Notes: generated by a model from the sequence alone, not told the origin. Shown: positions 47,540 to 58,961, numbered from the stretch's first letter. The stretch is 64,000 bases of DNA from Bacteroides sp. (GCA_014801225.1 JAAVEO010000038.1:26388-90387); one strand, 5' to 3'. Translations and numbers: made by a program.

Positions 47540-48679
47540 CTATGTCGGGCGCGAGGTGCGGATAAGTTGGCATAGCCATAGGCTGAGGGAGAACATCACC
47601 ATCTTGCCGTTGGCATTCCCGCTTACATCGCGTATGGCTTTGTCAAATTCCTCAGCCATGCGCTCTACATTGCCGCTATGGATGAAGGGTGCGAATTTTC
47701 GGGAGAAGGCTCCCTCCTCAGCCGTCATTAAGTTGAGCGCGGGTTTATGGAGATTATAGATGAAATTCTCCCTGACCATCCGTGTGCAGTATTCCAGATA
47801 GCGTATCAGTTTGGGACGATTAAGTGAGCCTGTCTTATCGGAAAACTGTTTAAGACCGTCCACTTGTCTGGAATAAGCCATTCTCATCATCCCACGGAAA
47901 TACTCACCGAATTCCTTATTCTCTTCCGCCCCTCTCAATATTCCGATAGCGGCTCCGATTCTTCCCTCTCCGAGTCTGGCGGCTTCGTAGGCGGAGATTT
48001 GATCGGTGTGCTCCTCTTTTTCAAGCCAATGTCCCAATTCCGCAATAGGAAGAGGTTTCATATTGTAAGGCTGTGTACGAGAGAAGATCGTGGGGAGAAT
48101 TAGTTTTGAATCGTTGCTCACAAGGATGAAGAGCGTATCCTCGAAGGGTTCTTCTATAAGTTTCAGCAATTTGTTGGCCGCCTCCGTATTCATCTTCTCC
48201 GGAAGCCAGATTATATAAATCTTGAGGTCTTCCTTGTAAGGCGAAAGTGACGCGGATTCCAGAATCTTCTTAGCCTCCTTCACATTGATGAGCAATTGCT
48301 TATTGCCTGCTTCCTGAAGTTCGCTCCATTGCTCCACAGGCATATAGGGGTAATCCTCGAGCATACGCCGCCAAAGATCGATACAATCTTCAGAGACTTC
48401 CCTTTCCTGAGTCTTGGCCACAGGGTAGACATAGTGCATATCGGGATTATTGCCGCTTTCGTGCTGACGACATGAGGGGCATACGCCGCAACTGTCGCCT
48501 CCCTGTCGATTACTGCAATGGAGATACTGCGCGAGTGCGCGGGCAAGACGCATCTTACCGATACCCGAGGGTCCGGCAAGCAACACTGCGTGAGGAAGTC
48601 GCCCTTCATCGGCCTGACGCCGAAGAGCTGCCTTCACTTCTTCATGACCTGCGACATCTGAGAATTTCATTGGTTGCAA
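47540..48679 (-). CDS. holB: DNA polymerase III delta' subunit-like clamp loader protein
   Basis: HAVLLAGPSGIGKMRLARALAQYLHC, CGVCPSCRQHESGNNPDMHYVYP. Confidence 0.85.
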   Translation of the reverse strand: MQPMKFSDVAGHEEVKAALRRQADEGRLPHAVLLAGPSGIGKMRLARALAQYLHCSNRQGGDSCGVCPSCRQHESGNNPDMHYVYPVAKTQEREVSEDCIDLWRRMLEDYPYMPVEQWSELQEAGNKQLLINVKEAKKILESASLSPYKEDLKIYIIWLPEKMNTEAANKLLKLIEEPFEDTLFILVSNDSKLILPTIFSRTQPYNMKPLPIAELGHWLEKEEHTDQISAYEAARLGEGRIGAAIGILRGAEENKEFGEYFRGMMRMAYSRQVDGLKQFSDKTGSLNRPKLIRYLEYCTRMVRENFIYNLHKPALNLMTAEEGAFSRKFAPFIHSGNVERMAEEFDKAIRDVSGNANGKMVMFSLSLWLCQLIRTSRPT

Positions 48680-48853
48680 AATTACAAAATCTTATGCTAT
48701 TTCCCCTATTTTTCCATGTTTTTTTTCAGTGAAAGATCTCTTAACTTAATTATAATGAAGTTTGGATAGCCTGTTCGGTCTTTTTTATTATTTTTGCATA
48801 GGGTTTCCCTATAATTCCTCTCTTCTTCTCACATTACTGCACAAAACAAAATC

Positions 48854-51800
48854 ATGATACCATTTCTCAAATCCGTAGCACAAGCCTACGCTGCCGTTCC
48901 TCATTCTCTTCTGAGCCGCTACTGCTTCCTTTTCCCGAATAAGCGTAGCGCGGCTTTTTTTCGTAAATATCTCGCTGAGTCCTTACCCGAAGGAGAGGCT
49001 CTCCTTTCTCCGCGGCTCGTCACTATCTCCGATCTTATGGAGGAGTTGTCAGGCCTGACTGTGGATTCTCATATCGACCTTCTTTTTTCTCTATATAATT
49101 GTTATGTCTCGCTTATTCGCGGGGGAAAAGTTAAGAATATAGATAGCGCGGAGGATGCCGCTTCCGGCGATCCGCAAGGAAAGGATAATGAGGAGTCAAT
49201 TCCGGATTTCGATTCGTTCGTACGTTGGGGAGAGACTGTGCTCCAGGATTTCAACGATGTAGATCTCTTCTGCGTCGATAATAGGGTGGTGTTCAAGAAT
49301 GTGGAAGATTTTCGTAAGATTTCCGCTAATTATCTTACGGAGGAACAGAAATATGTAATGCGGGAATATTTCAATTTCGAACCCTCCACAGATGAAGTGG
49401 AACGCTTCTGGAACAGTTTTCCTAAGGATAATGGTAAGAACGGTAGTCGCCGTTTCCGTTTGCTTTGGGAAGTGCTTTCCCCGCTGTATGAGAAGTTCTC
49501 GGATCTGTTGGATTCCGAAGGTCTTGCCACACAGGGAGGTGCCTACCGTGTGGCTCTCCGCCGTATTCGCGAAAAGGGGAGGGATATGCTTCCCTTCTCT
49601 CGCATTGTGGTGGTTGGATTCAATGTGCTGACGATGGTGGAATACAATATCTTCAAGGAGTTTCAGAAGATGAAGTGTGAGCCTGAATTTGCAATTGAGG
49701 ATTCCGATAGTTTTGCCGATTTTTTCTGGGACGCCACGGGCCCTGTGCTTACGGCGGAAATAAAGAATTCCGCCTCGCGCTTTGTGCAATTCAATAAAAA
49801 GGAGTTCCCTTCTCCGGAATGGGCGTATCCCATCGTTTCCGCCAGCGATAAGGATTCCTTGCCCGACTTGCTTGAAGCCATAGCTTCCCCCTCCAATGCC
49901 ATGCAGGCAAAGATAGCCGCCGAGATTGTGGAGCGTGATTTGCGCGGAAGCGGTGAGGTGAAGGATTTCTCCGATGCCAATGTGGCGGTGGTGCTTCCGG
50001 ATGAGTCGCTCCTTTTCCCACTCCTCTATTCGCTCCCCGATAACTTGGAGATAAATCTCACAATGGGTTATCCTTTGCGCCAGACCACTGCTTTGACGTT
50101 TGTAGGTCTGTTGCGACGGCTCCTGATGAAGCGTCGCGCTGTGGGAGGCCGCGGAATAGTGGTCTATAAGCCCGACCTTTCCGCGTTGCTCGGTCATCCT
50201 TTTGTGCAGGCTCTCGATGATCATGGACGTCTGCGTCATTTGGGCGATGTTATAGCCTCTTTCCGTGGGTCGGAGATGGGTGTGACGGATATCGTGGAGG
50301 CTATCGGGGTGTGTCCGTTGTCGGATTTCCTTCAGCAGGTAATGACACTTCCTAAGCAAAAGGGAGATCTTTCTGCAGAGGGTGTGGTCAGTATCTTGCG
50401 CCATGTCAATGATATAGTGATGTCCGTAAAGCTATCGCTCCTTTCCGCCGATTTTAAGCGTAGGGAGGTGGCTGAAAAGGGAGTCGCCCCGGATGAAGGG
50501 AAGGATAATGTGACGGTGTCGCCGGAAAGCGGTGAGGAGGTATTTTCCTCTCCGCTCGATATCGCTCACCTGGATATCTATTCCGATGCCCTTCGCCGTA
50601 TGGAAGATGCCATTCTGGAGCGTGGTGTGCCGATGAGCGAACAGACCGCTCTCTACCTTGCCGACCGTTTGCTCGGTGCGGAAAAAGTGGAGTTCGAGGG
50701 TGAACCGTTACGCGGTCTTCAGGTGATTGGTCTTTTGGAGACTCGTGGCCTTGATTTTGAATACCTTGTGATTCCTTCGCTAAATGAGCGTATTTTCCCG
50801 CGTAAGGCCCGTAGCCGTTCGTTTATTCCGGATGCTTTGCGCCATGCCTACGGTATGCCCCCTTCCAACTATCAGGAGAGTCTTTTTTCCTATTATTTTT
50901 ATCGTATGCTATCGCGCGCCAAGAAAGTATGGATGATATATGATGCGAGAGTCTCTACGGGTGGACGTAATTTCGAGCCCTCTCGCTATCTCACTCAATT
51001 GCGTTATCTCCATGCCCCGGATCGTCTTGTCACACGTGAATGTGGTTTCGTCATCCCGGAAAATTCATTCGATCTCGATCCTATCGAGAAGACTGAGGCC
51101 GTGATGGAAAAGTTGTCGGATTTTCTTTGGGATGATACTCCATTTCCGGGATTAAAGGCCGGGAAGCCGGGTGTGAAGAATTTCTCCGCCTCCGCTTTGC
51201 AGCGTTATCTTGATTGTCCCGCTAAGTTCTATTATGAATTCGTGGAGGGGATAAACGATAAGAATACCTTCAGCGAGAATATTGATGCGTTGTCGCAAGG
51301 TAATATCTATCATAAGGTTATGGAGGAGATATATTGCATGGGAAAGCCTCATAATCCCGCCGATATAACTGCTGAATATATTGGGAAAGTAGTCTCTGCT
51401 CCGGAGAAAATCAAGGAGATAGTGCTCCGCGCTGTAGCCACAGAACATTTTGGTGCGGGAAATGGGAAAGATGCCGATCCGGAGGCTGAGATAAAGCAAT
51501 GTATGGAGCGTTTCCCCGGAAGTGTGGATTCTGTGGCGGATGGTATTGTTGACCAGGTGATAGCCACTCTACGCCATGACATGCTCCTTACGCCGTTCCG
51601 TATGCTCGGAAGTGAGGTGAAAGGCACATTACCCCTAACGGTGACGCGTCTTGACGGGTCGGGAGATTTCCGTATCAATATGCGTTTCGCTATCGACCGT
51701 CTTGATGTGGTGAATGTCGTCACAGACAAGAAGTCAGGAGCGAGGGAAACTTTCCTGCGTATAGTGGACTATAAGACCGGTAAGGCTCACAATACGGCCT

Positions 51801-52174
51801 CCGATGTGGAGGGTATATTCTCGGAGTTTGGGGCGAAGAATATGTTCCAGCTTATGCTTTATGCCCGGATGTTGCAGGTTTATCAGTCATTCCCTGGTCT
51901 TAGACATCTTCACACATCGGTGTGCGGTAAGGAGGAAGTGCCTGATGCCGCAATGGAGATTTATGAGGTGGGTGCCATTTCAGGTAATAGCAAGCGAAAT
52001 GTGCCGGAAGTGGATAAAGAAGCTATTCTCCGCTTTTCGCAGTGTGAAGAGGAATACAATCGGATTCTCAATGAAAAACTCAATGAGCTCTTTGATCCGG
52101 CAGTGCCATTCGTTCATACCGACAATCCCCGCACCTGCTCCTATTGCCATCTCCGCACTCTCTGCCGCCGCTGA
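48854..52174 (+). CDS. PD-(D/E)XK nuclease family protein (AddB-like)
   Basis: LRGLQVIGLLETRGLDFEYLVIPSLNERIFPRK; YLDCPAKFYYEFVEGI...RIVDYKTGKAHN...CSYCHLRTLC (AddB-like nuclease and Fe-S cysteines). Confidence 0.88.
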   Translation: MIPFLKSVAQAYAAVPHSLLSRYCFLFPNKRSAAFFRKYLAESLPEGEALLSPRLVTISDLMEELSGLTVDSHIDLLFSLYNCYVSLIRGGKVKNIDSAEDAASGDPQGKDNEESIPDFDSFVRWGETVLQDFNDVDLFCVDNRVVFKNVEDFRKISANYLTEEQKYVMREYFNFEPSTDEVERFWNSFPKDNGKNGSRRFRLLWEVLSPLYEKFSDLLDSEGLATQGGAYRVALRRIREKGRDMLPFSRIVVVGFNVLTMVEYNIFKEFQKMKCEPEFAIEDSDSFADFFWDATGPVLTAEIKNSASRFVQFNKKEFPSPEWAYPIVSASDKDSLPDLLEAIASPSNAMQAKIAAEIVERDLRGSGEVKDFSDANVAVVLPDESLLFPLLYSLPDNLEINLTMGYPLRQTTALTFVGLLRRLLMKRRAVGGRGIVVYKPDLSALLGHPFVQALDDHGRLRHLGDVIASFRGSEMGVTDIVEAIGVCPLSDFLQQVMTLPKQKGDLSAEGVVSILRHVNDIVMSVKLSLLSADFKRREVAEKGVAPDEGKDNVTVSPESGEEVFSSPLDIAHLDIYSDALRRMEDAILERGVPMSEQTALYLADRLLGAEKVEFEGEPLRGLQVIGLLETRGLDFEYLVIPSLNERIFPRKARSRSFIPDALRHAYGMPPSNYQESLFSYYFYRMLSRAKKVWMIYDARVSTGGRNFEPSRYLTQLRYLHAPDRLVTRECGFVIPENSFDLDPIEKTEAVMEKLSDFLWDDTPFPGLKAGKPGVKNFSASALQRYLDCPAKFYYEFVEGINDKNTFSENIDALSQGNIYHKVMEEIYCMGKPHNPADITAEYIGKVVSAPEKIKEIVLRAVATEHFGAGNGKDADPEAEIKQCMERFPGSVDSVADGIVDQVIATLRHDMLLTPFRMLGSEVKGTLPLTVTRLDGSGDFRINMRFAIDRLDVVNVVTDKKSGARETFLRIVDYKTGKAHNTASDVEGIFSEFGAKNMFQLMLYARMLQVYQSFPGLRHLHTSVCGKEEVPDAAMEIYEVGAISGNSKRNVPEVDKEAILRFSQCEEEYNRILNEKLNELFDPAVPFVHTDNPRTCSYCHLRTLCRR

Positions 52175-52196
52175 TTATATTATGAACATATAAAGG

Positions 52197-52238
52197 TAAG
52201 CGCCGCACTCTCATTTCTTGTGAGTCCGGCGCTAATTT
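52197..52238 (+). terminator. Intrinsic terminator
   Basis: AGCGCCGCACTCTCATTTCTTGTGAGTCCGGCGCTAATTTT. Confidence 0.65.
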
Positions 52239-52320
52239 TCAATATGAAGATGAGGGCTTGATACTCAACCAAAACGGATGAAAATATGTTAAATACTCAA
52301 ACACACATATTGATTCCGCT

Positions 52321-53766
52321 ATGAAAAGTATCACACTGCTTATCGCCGGAGCCGCTCTATTCAGTTCTTTTCCCGTGGCTGCCGATGATATGACCTCCGG
52401 ACAGTTCTCTGCCGATGAAACGGCTAAGGCCGCCGAGCAGGGAGTCAAGCTTCTGCGTGACTCGCTTCCTCAGTCCTGGACTTACTCCGAGGGTAGGCCC
52501 CAGACTCTTCCTTCCTACGATAAATGGTGGCAGGCGTTTGCCGATCCCTTGCTCGATCAATTGATGGATAAGGCTGAATCGAACAATTTCAATGTTCTTT
52601 CCGCTCTTAAACGCATTGAGGTGGCTCAGAAAGAGGTTGAGCTCGCCCGCTCCGCATATTTCCCGCAGATAAATGCTTCGGCAGGGTGGGGCAGAACCCA
52701 GAATGCAGGTGCTGTAAGCGGTAAGAATGTGCCTTCCTCTGTAGGCTCGTCATTCAGCGTAGGAGTCACTGCCAATTGGGAGATAGATCTTTTCGGACGT
52801 GTGGCTGCCGAGGCAAAAGCGGCGAAGGCCGGTTGGAATGCCTCCCGCGCCGACTATGAAGGAGTGATGGTGGCTCTCTGTGCTTCTCTTGCCAAAGCTT
52901 ATATAAATCTCCGCACATATCAGGCCCAATATGAAGTGGCCATGACTCATATAGCTTCACAAGAGAAGGTTCTCAAAATCACTGAAGCTCGTTTCGAGGC
53001 CGGTATAGGCGATATGCTTGAGGTGACTCAGGCTCGTATAGTGCTCTCTTCCACAAAAGCCACAATTCCCGGTCTGGAATCCCTTATACGTTCCACAATC
53101 AATTCTATTGCTGTTCTTTGTGGCGAATTCCCTTCCGAGCTTACTGACGAATTGGCAAAGACAGCACCAATGCCCGCGATGCCCCCTCTTCCTCCGGATG
53201 GAGTGCCTGCGGATCTGTTGCGTCGTCGTCCGGATGTGTTGCAGGCTGAATTTGATGTGGCTCAGCTTGCCGCTCAAGCCGGAGTGGCCAAGAAGGATTT
53301 CCTTCCTACGCTCTCGATCTCCGGTTCGATTTCAACAGAGGCTCGTCGCATTGACGGTCTGTTTGGAAGCCACAGCCTCGCTTACTCCGTTGCCCCCACA
53401 CTGACATGGACCGTTTTTGACGGTCTGGCTCGCAATATCCGAGTGGCGGAAGCCAAACTGAATATGCAGGCTGGAGTGGACAATTATAATATGACTGTTC
53501 TCAACGCTGCGAGTGAGGTTGAGAACGCCATGAGTCGTATTTCCTCCTCAATTGCGGAGGCGGCTCTGGAGAAAGAAGTGATGGAACTCAGCTCTAAAAG
53601 CCTTGATCTTTCCATGGATCTTTACAAGCGCGGTCTCTCCAATTTCACTAACGTTGTGGATGCCCAGCTGAATTATCTCACATATCAAAATTCATATATC
53701 ACAGCCAATGCCGATGCCATGGTAGCCATGGTGGAGCTTTATGAAGCCCTCGGAGGCGGTTATTAA
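52321..53766 (+). CDS. RND efflux outer membrane lipoprotein/TolC family
   Basis: LRRRPDVLQAEFDVAQLAAQAGVAKKDFLPTLSISGS. Confidence 0.92.
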   Translation: MKSITLLIAGAALFSSFPVAADDMTSGQFSADETAKAAEQGVKLLRDSLPQSWTYSEGRPQTLPSYDKWWQAFADPLLDQLMDKAESNNFNVLSALKRIEVAQKEVELARSAYFPQINASAGWGRTQNAGAVSGKNVPSSVGSSFSVGVTANWEIDLFGRVAAEAKAAKAGWNASRADYEGVMVALCASLAKAYINLRTYQAQYEVAMTHIASQEKVLKITEARFEAGIGDMLEVTQARIVLSSTKATIPGLESLIRSTINSIAVLCGEFPSELTDELAKTAPMPAMPPLPPDGVPADLLRRRPDVLQAEFDVAQLAAQAGVAKKDFLPTLSISGSISTEARRIDGLFGSHSLAYSVAPTLTWTVFDGLARNIRVAEAKLNMQAGVDNYNMTVLNAASEVENAMSRISSSIAEAALEKEVMELSSKSLDLSMDLYKRGLSNFTNVVDAQLNYLTYQNSYITANADAMVAMVELYEALGGGY

Positions 53767-53793
53767 TAATCTTTTTTAAATCATATCGCCGCT

Positions 53794-54963
53794 ATGAATA
53801 CACATAAATTGATTTACGGTAGATTTACAATGAAGGGGCTTTCATCTCTATCTCTGGTGCTCCTCTCAGCTTTGCTTTCATTCTCTCTGTCTTCGTGTCA
53901 TAAATCGGAAAAGGAGGCTCAAGGTGCTCCTTCTATTGATGTGGAACAGGTGATGGAGGATTCCATCGTTGTGCATCAGTCCTTTCCGGCTGTTCTCTCG
54001 GCTGCCTCCAAGACTGATGTGGTAGCTCAGATCAATGGCAAAATGCTGACATGTAATTATAAAAGTGGTGAATTCGTGGAGAAGGGCCAGGTGCTTTTCA
54101 CATTTGAATCTACCACATATCGGGATGCTGTGAAGCAAGCGGAAGCAGCCCTCGCTACAGCCCGTAGCCAATATGATTATGCCAAAAGCCAGTATGCGGC
54201 AATGAGCAAGGCGCTCGAAGCGGATGCTGTCTCCAAGATGGAGGTGCTCCAGGCTGAAAGCAGCATGGAGCAGGCAAAGGCCGCTATCAGCCAGGCCGAG
54301 GCTACTCTCAGCACAGCTCGCCAGAATCTCGGATATTGCACTGTGACAGCGCCTATAAGCGGATATATCACGGCTAATACTCTTGATCCGGGCAGTTACG
54401 TCGCCGGCGGCGGATCGCCGGTGGTGCTCGCATCGATCTACAACAATAATTTCCTCACTGCCATATTCAGTCTCAGCGAGGAACAGTACGAGAAACTGGT
54501 ACTGGCCAATGGCGGTATCTCGGCACCGATTTATCGCACGGTGCCGGTGACTTTCAAACAGAATCTTAGTCAGGCTTACACTGCGGATCTTAATTATGAG
54601 GCTCCGGTAGTGGAACGTTCCACAGGCACTATGACCATGAAGGGGCGTATTCTGAATCCCTCCAATGAGTTGAAGGATGGAATGTATGTCACTGTCGAAC
54701 TCCCCACCGGCGTGAGTCCTAAGGCTCTTTTGGTCAAGGATGCCAGCATAGGAAGCGATCAGCTCGGTAGCTATCTCTATCTTGTCAACGATTCCAATAA
54801 GGTGGTATATACTCCTGTCAAGACAGGCGAGCTTTATCAGGATTCTTTGCGGGTTATCCTTGAGGGGGTACGTCCCGGCGATCGCTATGTAAGCAAGGCT
54901 CTCCTTACGGTGAGGGCCGGAGAGAAAATCAATCCCGTGATGGCGGGCAGTAAGAAGAAATAA
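53794..54963 (+). CDS. RND efflux periplasmic adaptor (MFP)
   Basis: Lipobox; QINGKMLTCNYKSGEFVEKGQVLFTFE, YCTVTAPISGYI. Confidence 0.93.
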   Translation: MNTHKLIYGRFTMKGLSSLSLVLLSALLSFSLSSCHKSEKEAQGAPSIDVEQVMEDSIVVHQSFPAVLSAASKTDVVAQINGKMLTCNYKSGEFVEKGQVLFTFESTTYRDAVKQAEAALATARSQYDYAKSQYAAMSKALEADAVSKMEVLQAESSMEQAKAAISQAEATLSTARQNLGYCTVTAPISGYITANTLDPGSYVAGGGSPVVLASIYNNNFLTAIFSLSEEQYEKLVLANGGISAPIYRTVPVTFKQNLSQAYTADLNYEAPVVERSTGTMTMKGRILNPSNELKDGMYVTVELPTGVSPKALLVKDASIGSDQLGSYLYLVNDSNKVVYTPVKTGELYQDSLRVILEGVRPGDRYVSKALLTVRAGEKINPVMAGSKKK

Positions 54964-54975
54964 AAATACAGCGCT

Positions 54976-57900
54976 ATGTTTTCAAAATTTTTCATCGACC
55001 GTCCGATATTCGCTACAGTGCTCGCTGTGCTGATGGTGCTTGCGGGTATTCTGACGGTGAAGACACTGCCTATAGCGCAGTATCCGGATATCACTCCCCC
55101 TACGGTGATGGTCAGCGCTTCCTATCCGGGAGCTAATGCCGCGACTGTGGCCCGAACAGTGGGTGTCCCTATCGAGCAGCAAGTCAACGGTGTTGAGAAT
55201 ATGCTCTATATGAGTTCCAATTCATCCGATGATGGAAGTTACTCGCTCACAATCACATTCCGCAACGGCACGGATGTGGATCAGGCCGCTGTAGATGTGC
55301 AGAATCGTATCTCTCTCGCTTCGGCCCAGCTTCCCTCTCAGGTGCAGGAGCAGGGTATCAGTGTCAATAAGGAGTCGAGCAATAATGTGCTCTTCATTGC
55401 TCTTATGTCTGACGATCCTCAACGTTATGACGCTCTATATCTCACCAACTATGCTCAGCTCAATATGATCGAGCCGCTCTCGCGAGTGGAGGGTGTAGGC
55501 GGTGTCCAGGCTTTCGGTGCCGGTGAATACAGTATGCGTGTCTGGCTTGATCCGGATGCGATGCGTGTGCGCGGTGTGACACCGGCTGATGTTGAAGCGG
55601 CGATTCGTTCGCAGAATATGGAGGTGAGTGCCGGTAGTGTGGGTAATCCCCCGGGTAATAGCGATTCCGAATTTCAGTATACTCTTACGGCGCAAGGTCG
55701 CCTCTCTTCTGCTGATGAATTCGGAAATATCATTATCCGTACTGATGGCACAGGTGTGCTTCGCTTGAAGGATATTGCTAAAGTGGAGCTTGGCAGCGAG
55801 AGTTACAGCATGGTGGCCCGTGTCAACGGACAGGAAGCCGCTCTTATCGGTATCGAACAGCTTCCGGGAGCGAATGCTATGGAAGTGGCCGACGGTTCTC
55901 TTAAGGAAATGGAGCGTCTGAGTCGGTATTTCCCTGATGGCGTGCATTACCAGGTAGTGCTCAACACTACTGATTTCGTTAAATCTTCGATTGATGATGT
56001 GGTGGTCACATTCGTGGAGACAGTACTCATTGTGATGGTAGTGATTTTGCTTTTCCTTCAGAACTGGAGAGCTGTCATTATCCCGATGCTTACTATCCCG
56101 GTGTCGCTTATCGCGACATTTGCGGTGATGAAGATCATGGGCTTCTCTCTGAATACTCTTACGCTCTTTGGCTTGGTGCTCGCCATTGCGATTGTGGTAG
56201 ACGATGCGATAGTCGTGGTGGAAGATTGTTCCCGACTTGTTGACAAGGGCGATATTTCACGCCGCGCGGCTGCCGAGAAGGCAATGAAGGAGCTTACGGG
56301 CCCTGTCGTGGGTGAGGTTCTCGTTCTTCTTTCCGTATTTATCCCTACGGCTTTCGTAAGCGGTATCACAGGTCAGCTATATAAGCAGTTTGCTCTCACT
56401 ATCGCGGTGTCCACGGCTTTCTCCGGGTTCAACGCTCTTACTCTTACTCCGGCTCTATGCGCGCTTTTCCTTACTCCGCGCAAACCGGCTCGTAATTTCA
56501 TTTACAAGGGTTTCAACAAGGGGTACGGCAAGATACTCAATCTATATGAAAAGATTATCGGTGGCATGCTTAAGCGCCCGGTGCTCTCGATGGTAAGTTT
56601 TCTTGTGATAGCGGCTGTAGCCATCTGGGGATTCCTTGCTTGGCCTACCAGCTATATCCCGGAGGAGGATATGGGATATTTCATGACTTCCGTGGAGCTC
56701 CCGGATGGTGCTTCCATGGAACGTACTGAAAAGGTGGTCAATGGCTTGACTGCCGAGCTCAAAAAGAATCCTTACGTGAAGGATGTGATGAGTGTATCCG
56801 GTTTCTCTATGATGGGAGGAGGCTCGGGATCGAATATGGCCACTCTCAATGTGATTCTCAAACCATGGAAGGATCGTGGCCGTAAGGGTTCTGTGGAGAA
56901 CGTAATCAAGGATTTTGAAAAATATACGTCTACTGTACAGGATGCAATAGTATTCTCCGTGAATCCGCCTGCAATTCCGGGCCTGGGTATGTCGTCGGGG
57001 CTTCAGATGGAACTCCTCGACATTAATAACCTCGGAGCCGGTGAACTCAAGAAGGCTCTTGCTGAGGTAACTCGTACGGCTGAGGAGGATCCGCGTATCA
57101 AGATGGTGACTTCCCTCTATCAAGGTCAGGTAAGACAGTATCAGGTGAATGTCGATCGCGACCGTATTAAGCTGCTCGGTATCGATGTTGACGATGTATA
57201 TAGTGTGATTTCTACCTATATGGGTGGTGGATACGTAAATGATTTCGTCGATTTCGGCCGCACTTTTCAGGTGAATGTACAGGCTGACGGTGCCTCACGC
57301 CGGCAACCGCAGGATATACTTTCTCTCAGCGTTCGTAACGCCTCGGGCGATATGGTGCCTCTATCTGTATTCACCACAGTAGAACCTGTGATGGGCGAGC
57401 CCTCGGTGGCGCGTTACAATATGTACACTGCGGCTTCTCTCACGGCTACTCCCGCTCATGGTGTCAGTTCTTCAGAGGGTATCAAGGCTATGGAGGAGGC
57501 TGTCAACAAGGCTCTTGGTAAGAATTTCTCTTACGCATGGAGCGGTATCGCTTATCAGGAGACTCAGTCCGGCACTACGATTTCATTCGTATTCATCTTT
57601 GCGATTGTCATGACTATCCTTGTGCTTGCTGCTCAATATGAGAGCTGGACTGATCCTATAGCTGTAGTGCTCAGTATGCCTATAGCCATTCTGGGTACCG
57701 TGCTTGGATGTATCGTGATGAGTCAGAGTATAAGTATCTACACACAGATCGGTCTTATTCTCTTGCTGGGTATGTCGGCCAAGAATGCAATTCTTATCGT
57801 GGAGTATGCTATGGACTTCCGCAAAGCCGGGGTGCCTGTGATGAAGGCTGCTCACGATGCAGGTGTGATCCGATTCCGTCCTATCATGATGACGGCGTGT

Positions 57901-58158
57901 GCATTCGTATTTGGTGTGATGCCGATGATGTTCGCCACCGGTGCCGGTGCCAACAGCCGAATAGAACTCGGCACAGCCGTTGTATTCGGTATGGCTCTCA
58001 ATGCTCTTGTCGGCACGCTGTTCGTACCTACCTTCTGGGAGGTGCTGCAACGCTTCAACGAGAAATATCTTAACAATATGTTCAAGGATCCTAATGCCGG
58101 GAAGACCGGTGCTCCTTCCGGCACTTCATCATCTTCCGATACGGCTCCTGATATCTGA
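54976..58158 (+). CDS. RND efflux permease (AcrB/MexB family)
   Basis: MFSKFFIDRPIFATVLAVLMVLAG, VVDDAIVVVEDCSR, GMSAKNAILIVEYA. Confidence 0.95.
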   Translation: MFSKFFIDRPIFATVLAVLMVLAGILTVKTLPIAQYPDITPPTVMVSASYPGANAATVARTVGVPIEQQVNGVENMLYMSSNSSDDGSYSLTITFRNGTDVDQAAVDVQNRISLASAQLPSQVQEQGISVNKESSNNVLFIALMSDDPQRYDALYLTNYAQLNMIEPLSRVEGVGGVQAFGAGEYSMRVWLDPDAMRVRGVTPADVEAAIRSQNMEVSAGSVGNPPGNSDSEFQYTLTAQGRLSSADEFGNIIIRTDGTGVLRLKDIAKVELGSESYSMVARVNGQEAALIGIEQLPGANAMEVADGSLKEMERLSRYFPDGVHYQVVLNTTDFVKSSIDDVVVTFVETVLIVMVVILLFLQNWRAVIIPMLTIPVSLIATFAVMKIMGFSLNTLTLFGLVLAIAIVVDDAIVVVEDCSRLVDKGDISRRAAAEKAMKELTGPVVGEVLVLLSVFIPTAFVSGITGQLYKQFALTIAVSTAFSGFNALTLTPALCALFLTPRKPARNFIYKGFNKGYGKILNLYEKIIGGMLKRPVLSMVSFLVIAAVAIWGFLAWPTSYIPEEDMGYFMTSVELPDGASMERTEKVVNGLTAELKKNPYVKDVMSVSGFSMMGGGSGSNMATLNVILKPWKDRGRKGSVENVIKDFEKYTSTVQDAIVFSVNPPAIPGLGMSSGLQMELLDINNLGAGELKKALAEVTRTAEEDPRIKMVTSLYQGQVRQYQVNVDRDRIKLLGIDVDDVYSVISTYMGGGYVNDFVDFGRTFQVNVQADGASRRQPQDILSLSVRNASGDMVPLSVFTTVEPVMGEPSVARYNMYTAASLTATPAHGVSSSEGIKAMEEAVNKALGKNFSYAWSGIAYQETQSGTTISFVFIFAIVMTILVLAAQYESWTDPIAVVLSMPIAILGTVLGCIVMSQSISIYTQIGLILLLGMSAKNAILIVEYAMDFRKAGVPVMKAAHDAGVIRFRPIMMTACAFVFGVMPMMFATGAGANSRIELGTAVVFGMALNALVGTLFVPTFWEVLQRFNEKYLNNMFKDPNAGKTGAPSGTSSSSDTAPDI

Positions 58159-58182
58159 TACCCCTTTATTCATACCTATAGC

Positions 58183-58217
58183 GAGGCGCGACAGATTTTA
58201 TCAATCTGTCGCGCCTC
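58183..58217. terminator. Bidirectional terminator
   Basis: GAGGCGCGACAGATT-TTATC-AATCTGTCGCGCCTC. Confidence 0.75.
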
Positions 58218-58233
58218 CGGTATATATCGCTTT

Positions 58234-58797
58234 TTATGAATTGAAATGATTCATGGCGAATGCCGCGCCGGAAAGGCAGAAGGCTTTCACTGCCTCGGCA
58301 GCTTTCTCCAGCTTTTCGGGAAGAAGCTTTTTCTCTTCGGGAGGGAATGTGCCCAATACGAAATCAATCTGGGCTCCGCGGGCGAAATCGTTGCCCACTC
58401 CGAATCGTAGACGTGCATAATTCTGTGCACCCAATTCGGAAGCGATATTCTTCAGACCGTTATGTCCGGCGTCCGACCCTCTGGTACGCATACGCAGGTT
58501 GCCGAAAGGCAACGCGAGATCATCCACTATCACCAGAAGATTTTCCAACGGCAATTTCTCCTTGTTCATCCAATAGCGGATGGCCACTCCGCTGAGATTC
58601 ATGAAAGTGGAGGGTTTCAAAAGAAGAAGCTCACAGTTTTTTACTTTGACTGTGGCCATATCGCCATATCGGCATGACGAAAAGGATACACCGGCATCAG
58701 AGGCGATTTTATCGCCTACCATAAAACCGATATTATGGCGCGTATCGGCATATTCCGGACCGATATTGCCAAGACAAGCTATAAGATATCTTTTCAT
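58234..58797 (-). CDS. pth: Peptidyl-tRNA hydrolase
   Basis: [54 protein letters not shown]; start corrected to 58797. Confidence 0.95.
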   Translation of the reverse strand: MKRYLIACLGNIGPEYADTRHNIGFMVGDKIASDAGVSFSSCRYGDMATVKVKNCELLLLKPSTFMNLSGVAIRYWMNKEKLPLENLLVIVDDLALPFGNLRMRTRGSDAGHNGLKNIASELGAQNYARLRFGVGNDFARGAQIDFVLGTFPPEEKKLLPEKLEKAAEAVKAFCLSGAAFAMNHFNS

Positions 58798-58953
58798 AGA
58801 GTCAGAGGGAGCGGGGTTATGTCGCTCCGAATCGAGAAGAGCGAGTAGAGATTTTATCCAATTCACAGAGTCAGGATATGAGGTCTGATTATTTTTCGAC
58901 CGCAAAATTAATAAAAAAGAGGGATATCGTTTGGGTATGTGGGGGAAAAATAG

Positions 58954-58961
58954 TAATTTTG
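58954..58961 (+). promoter_or_regulatory. Promoter -7 box TAATTTTG for rplY
   Basis: TTTG 58930-58933, 20-nt spacer, TAATTTTG. Confidence 0.55.

Noticed and set aside
49196-50404. 402-aa minus-strand ORF within AddB-like gene
   Set aside because: Antisense shadow ORF; the opposite strand carries nuclease motifs.
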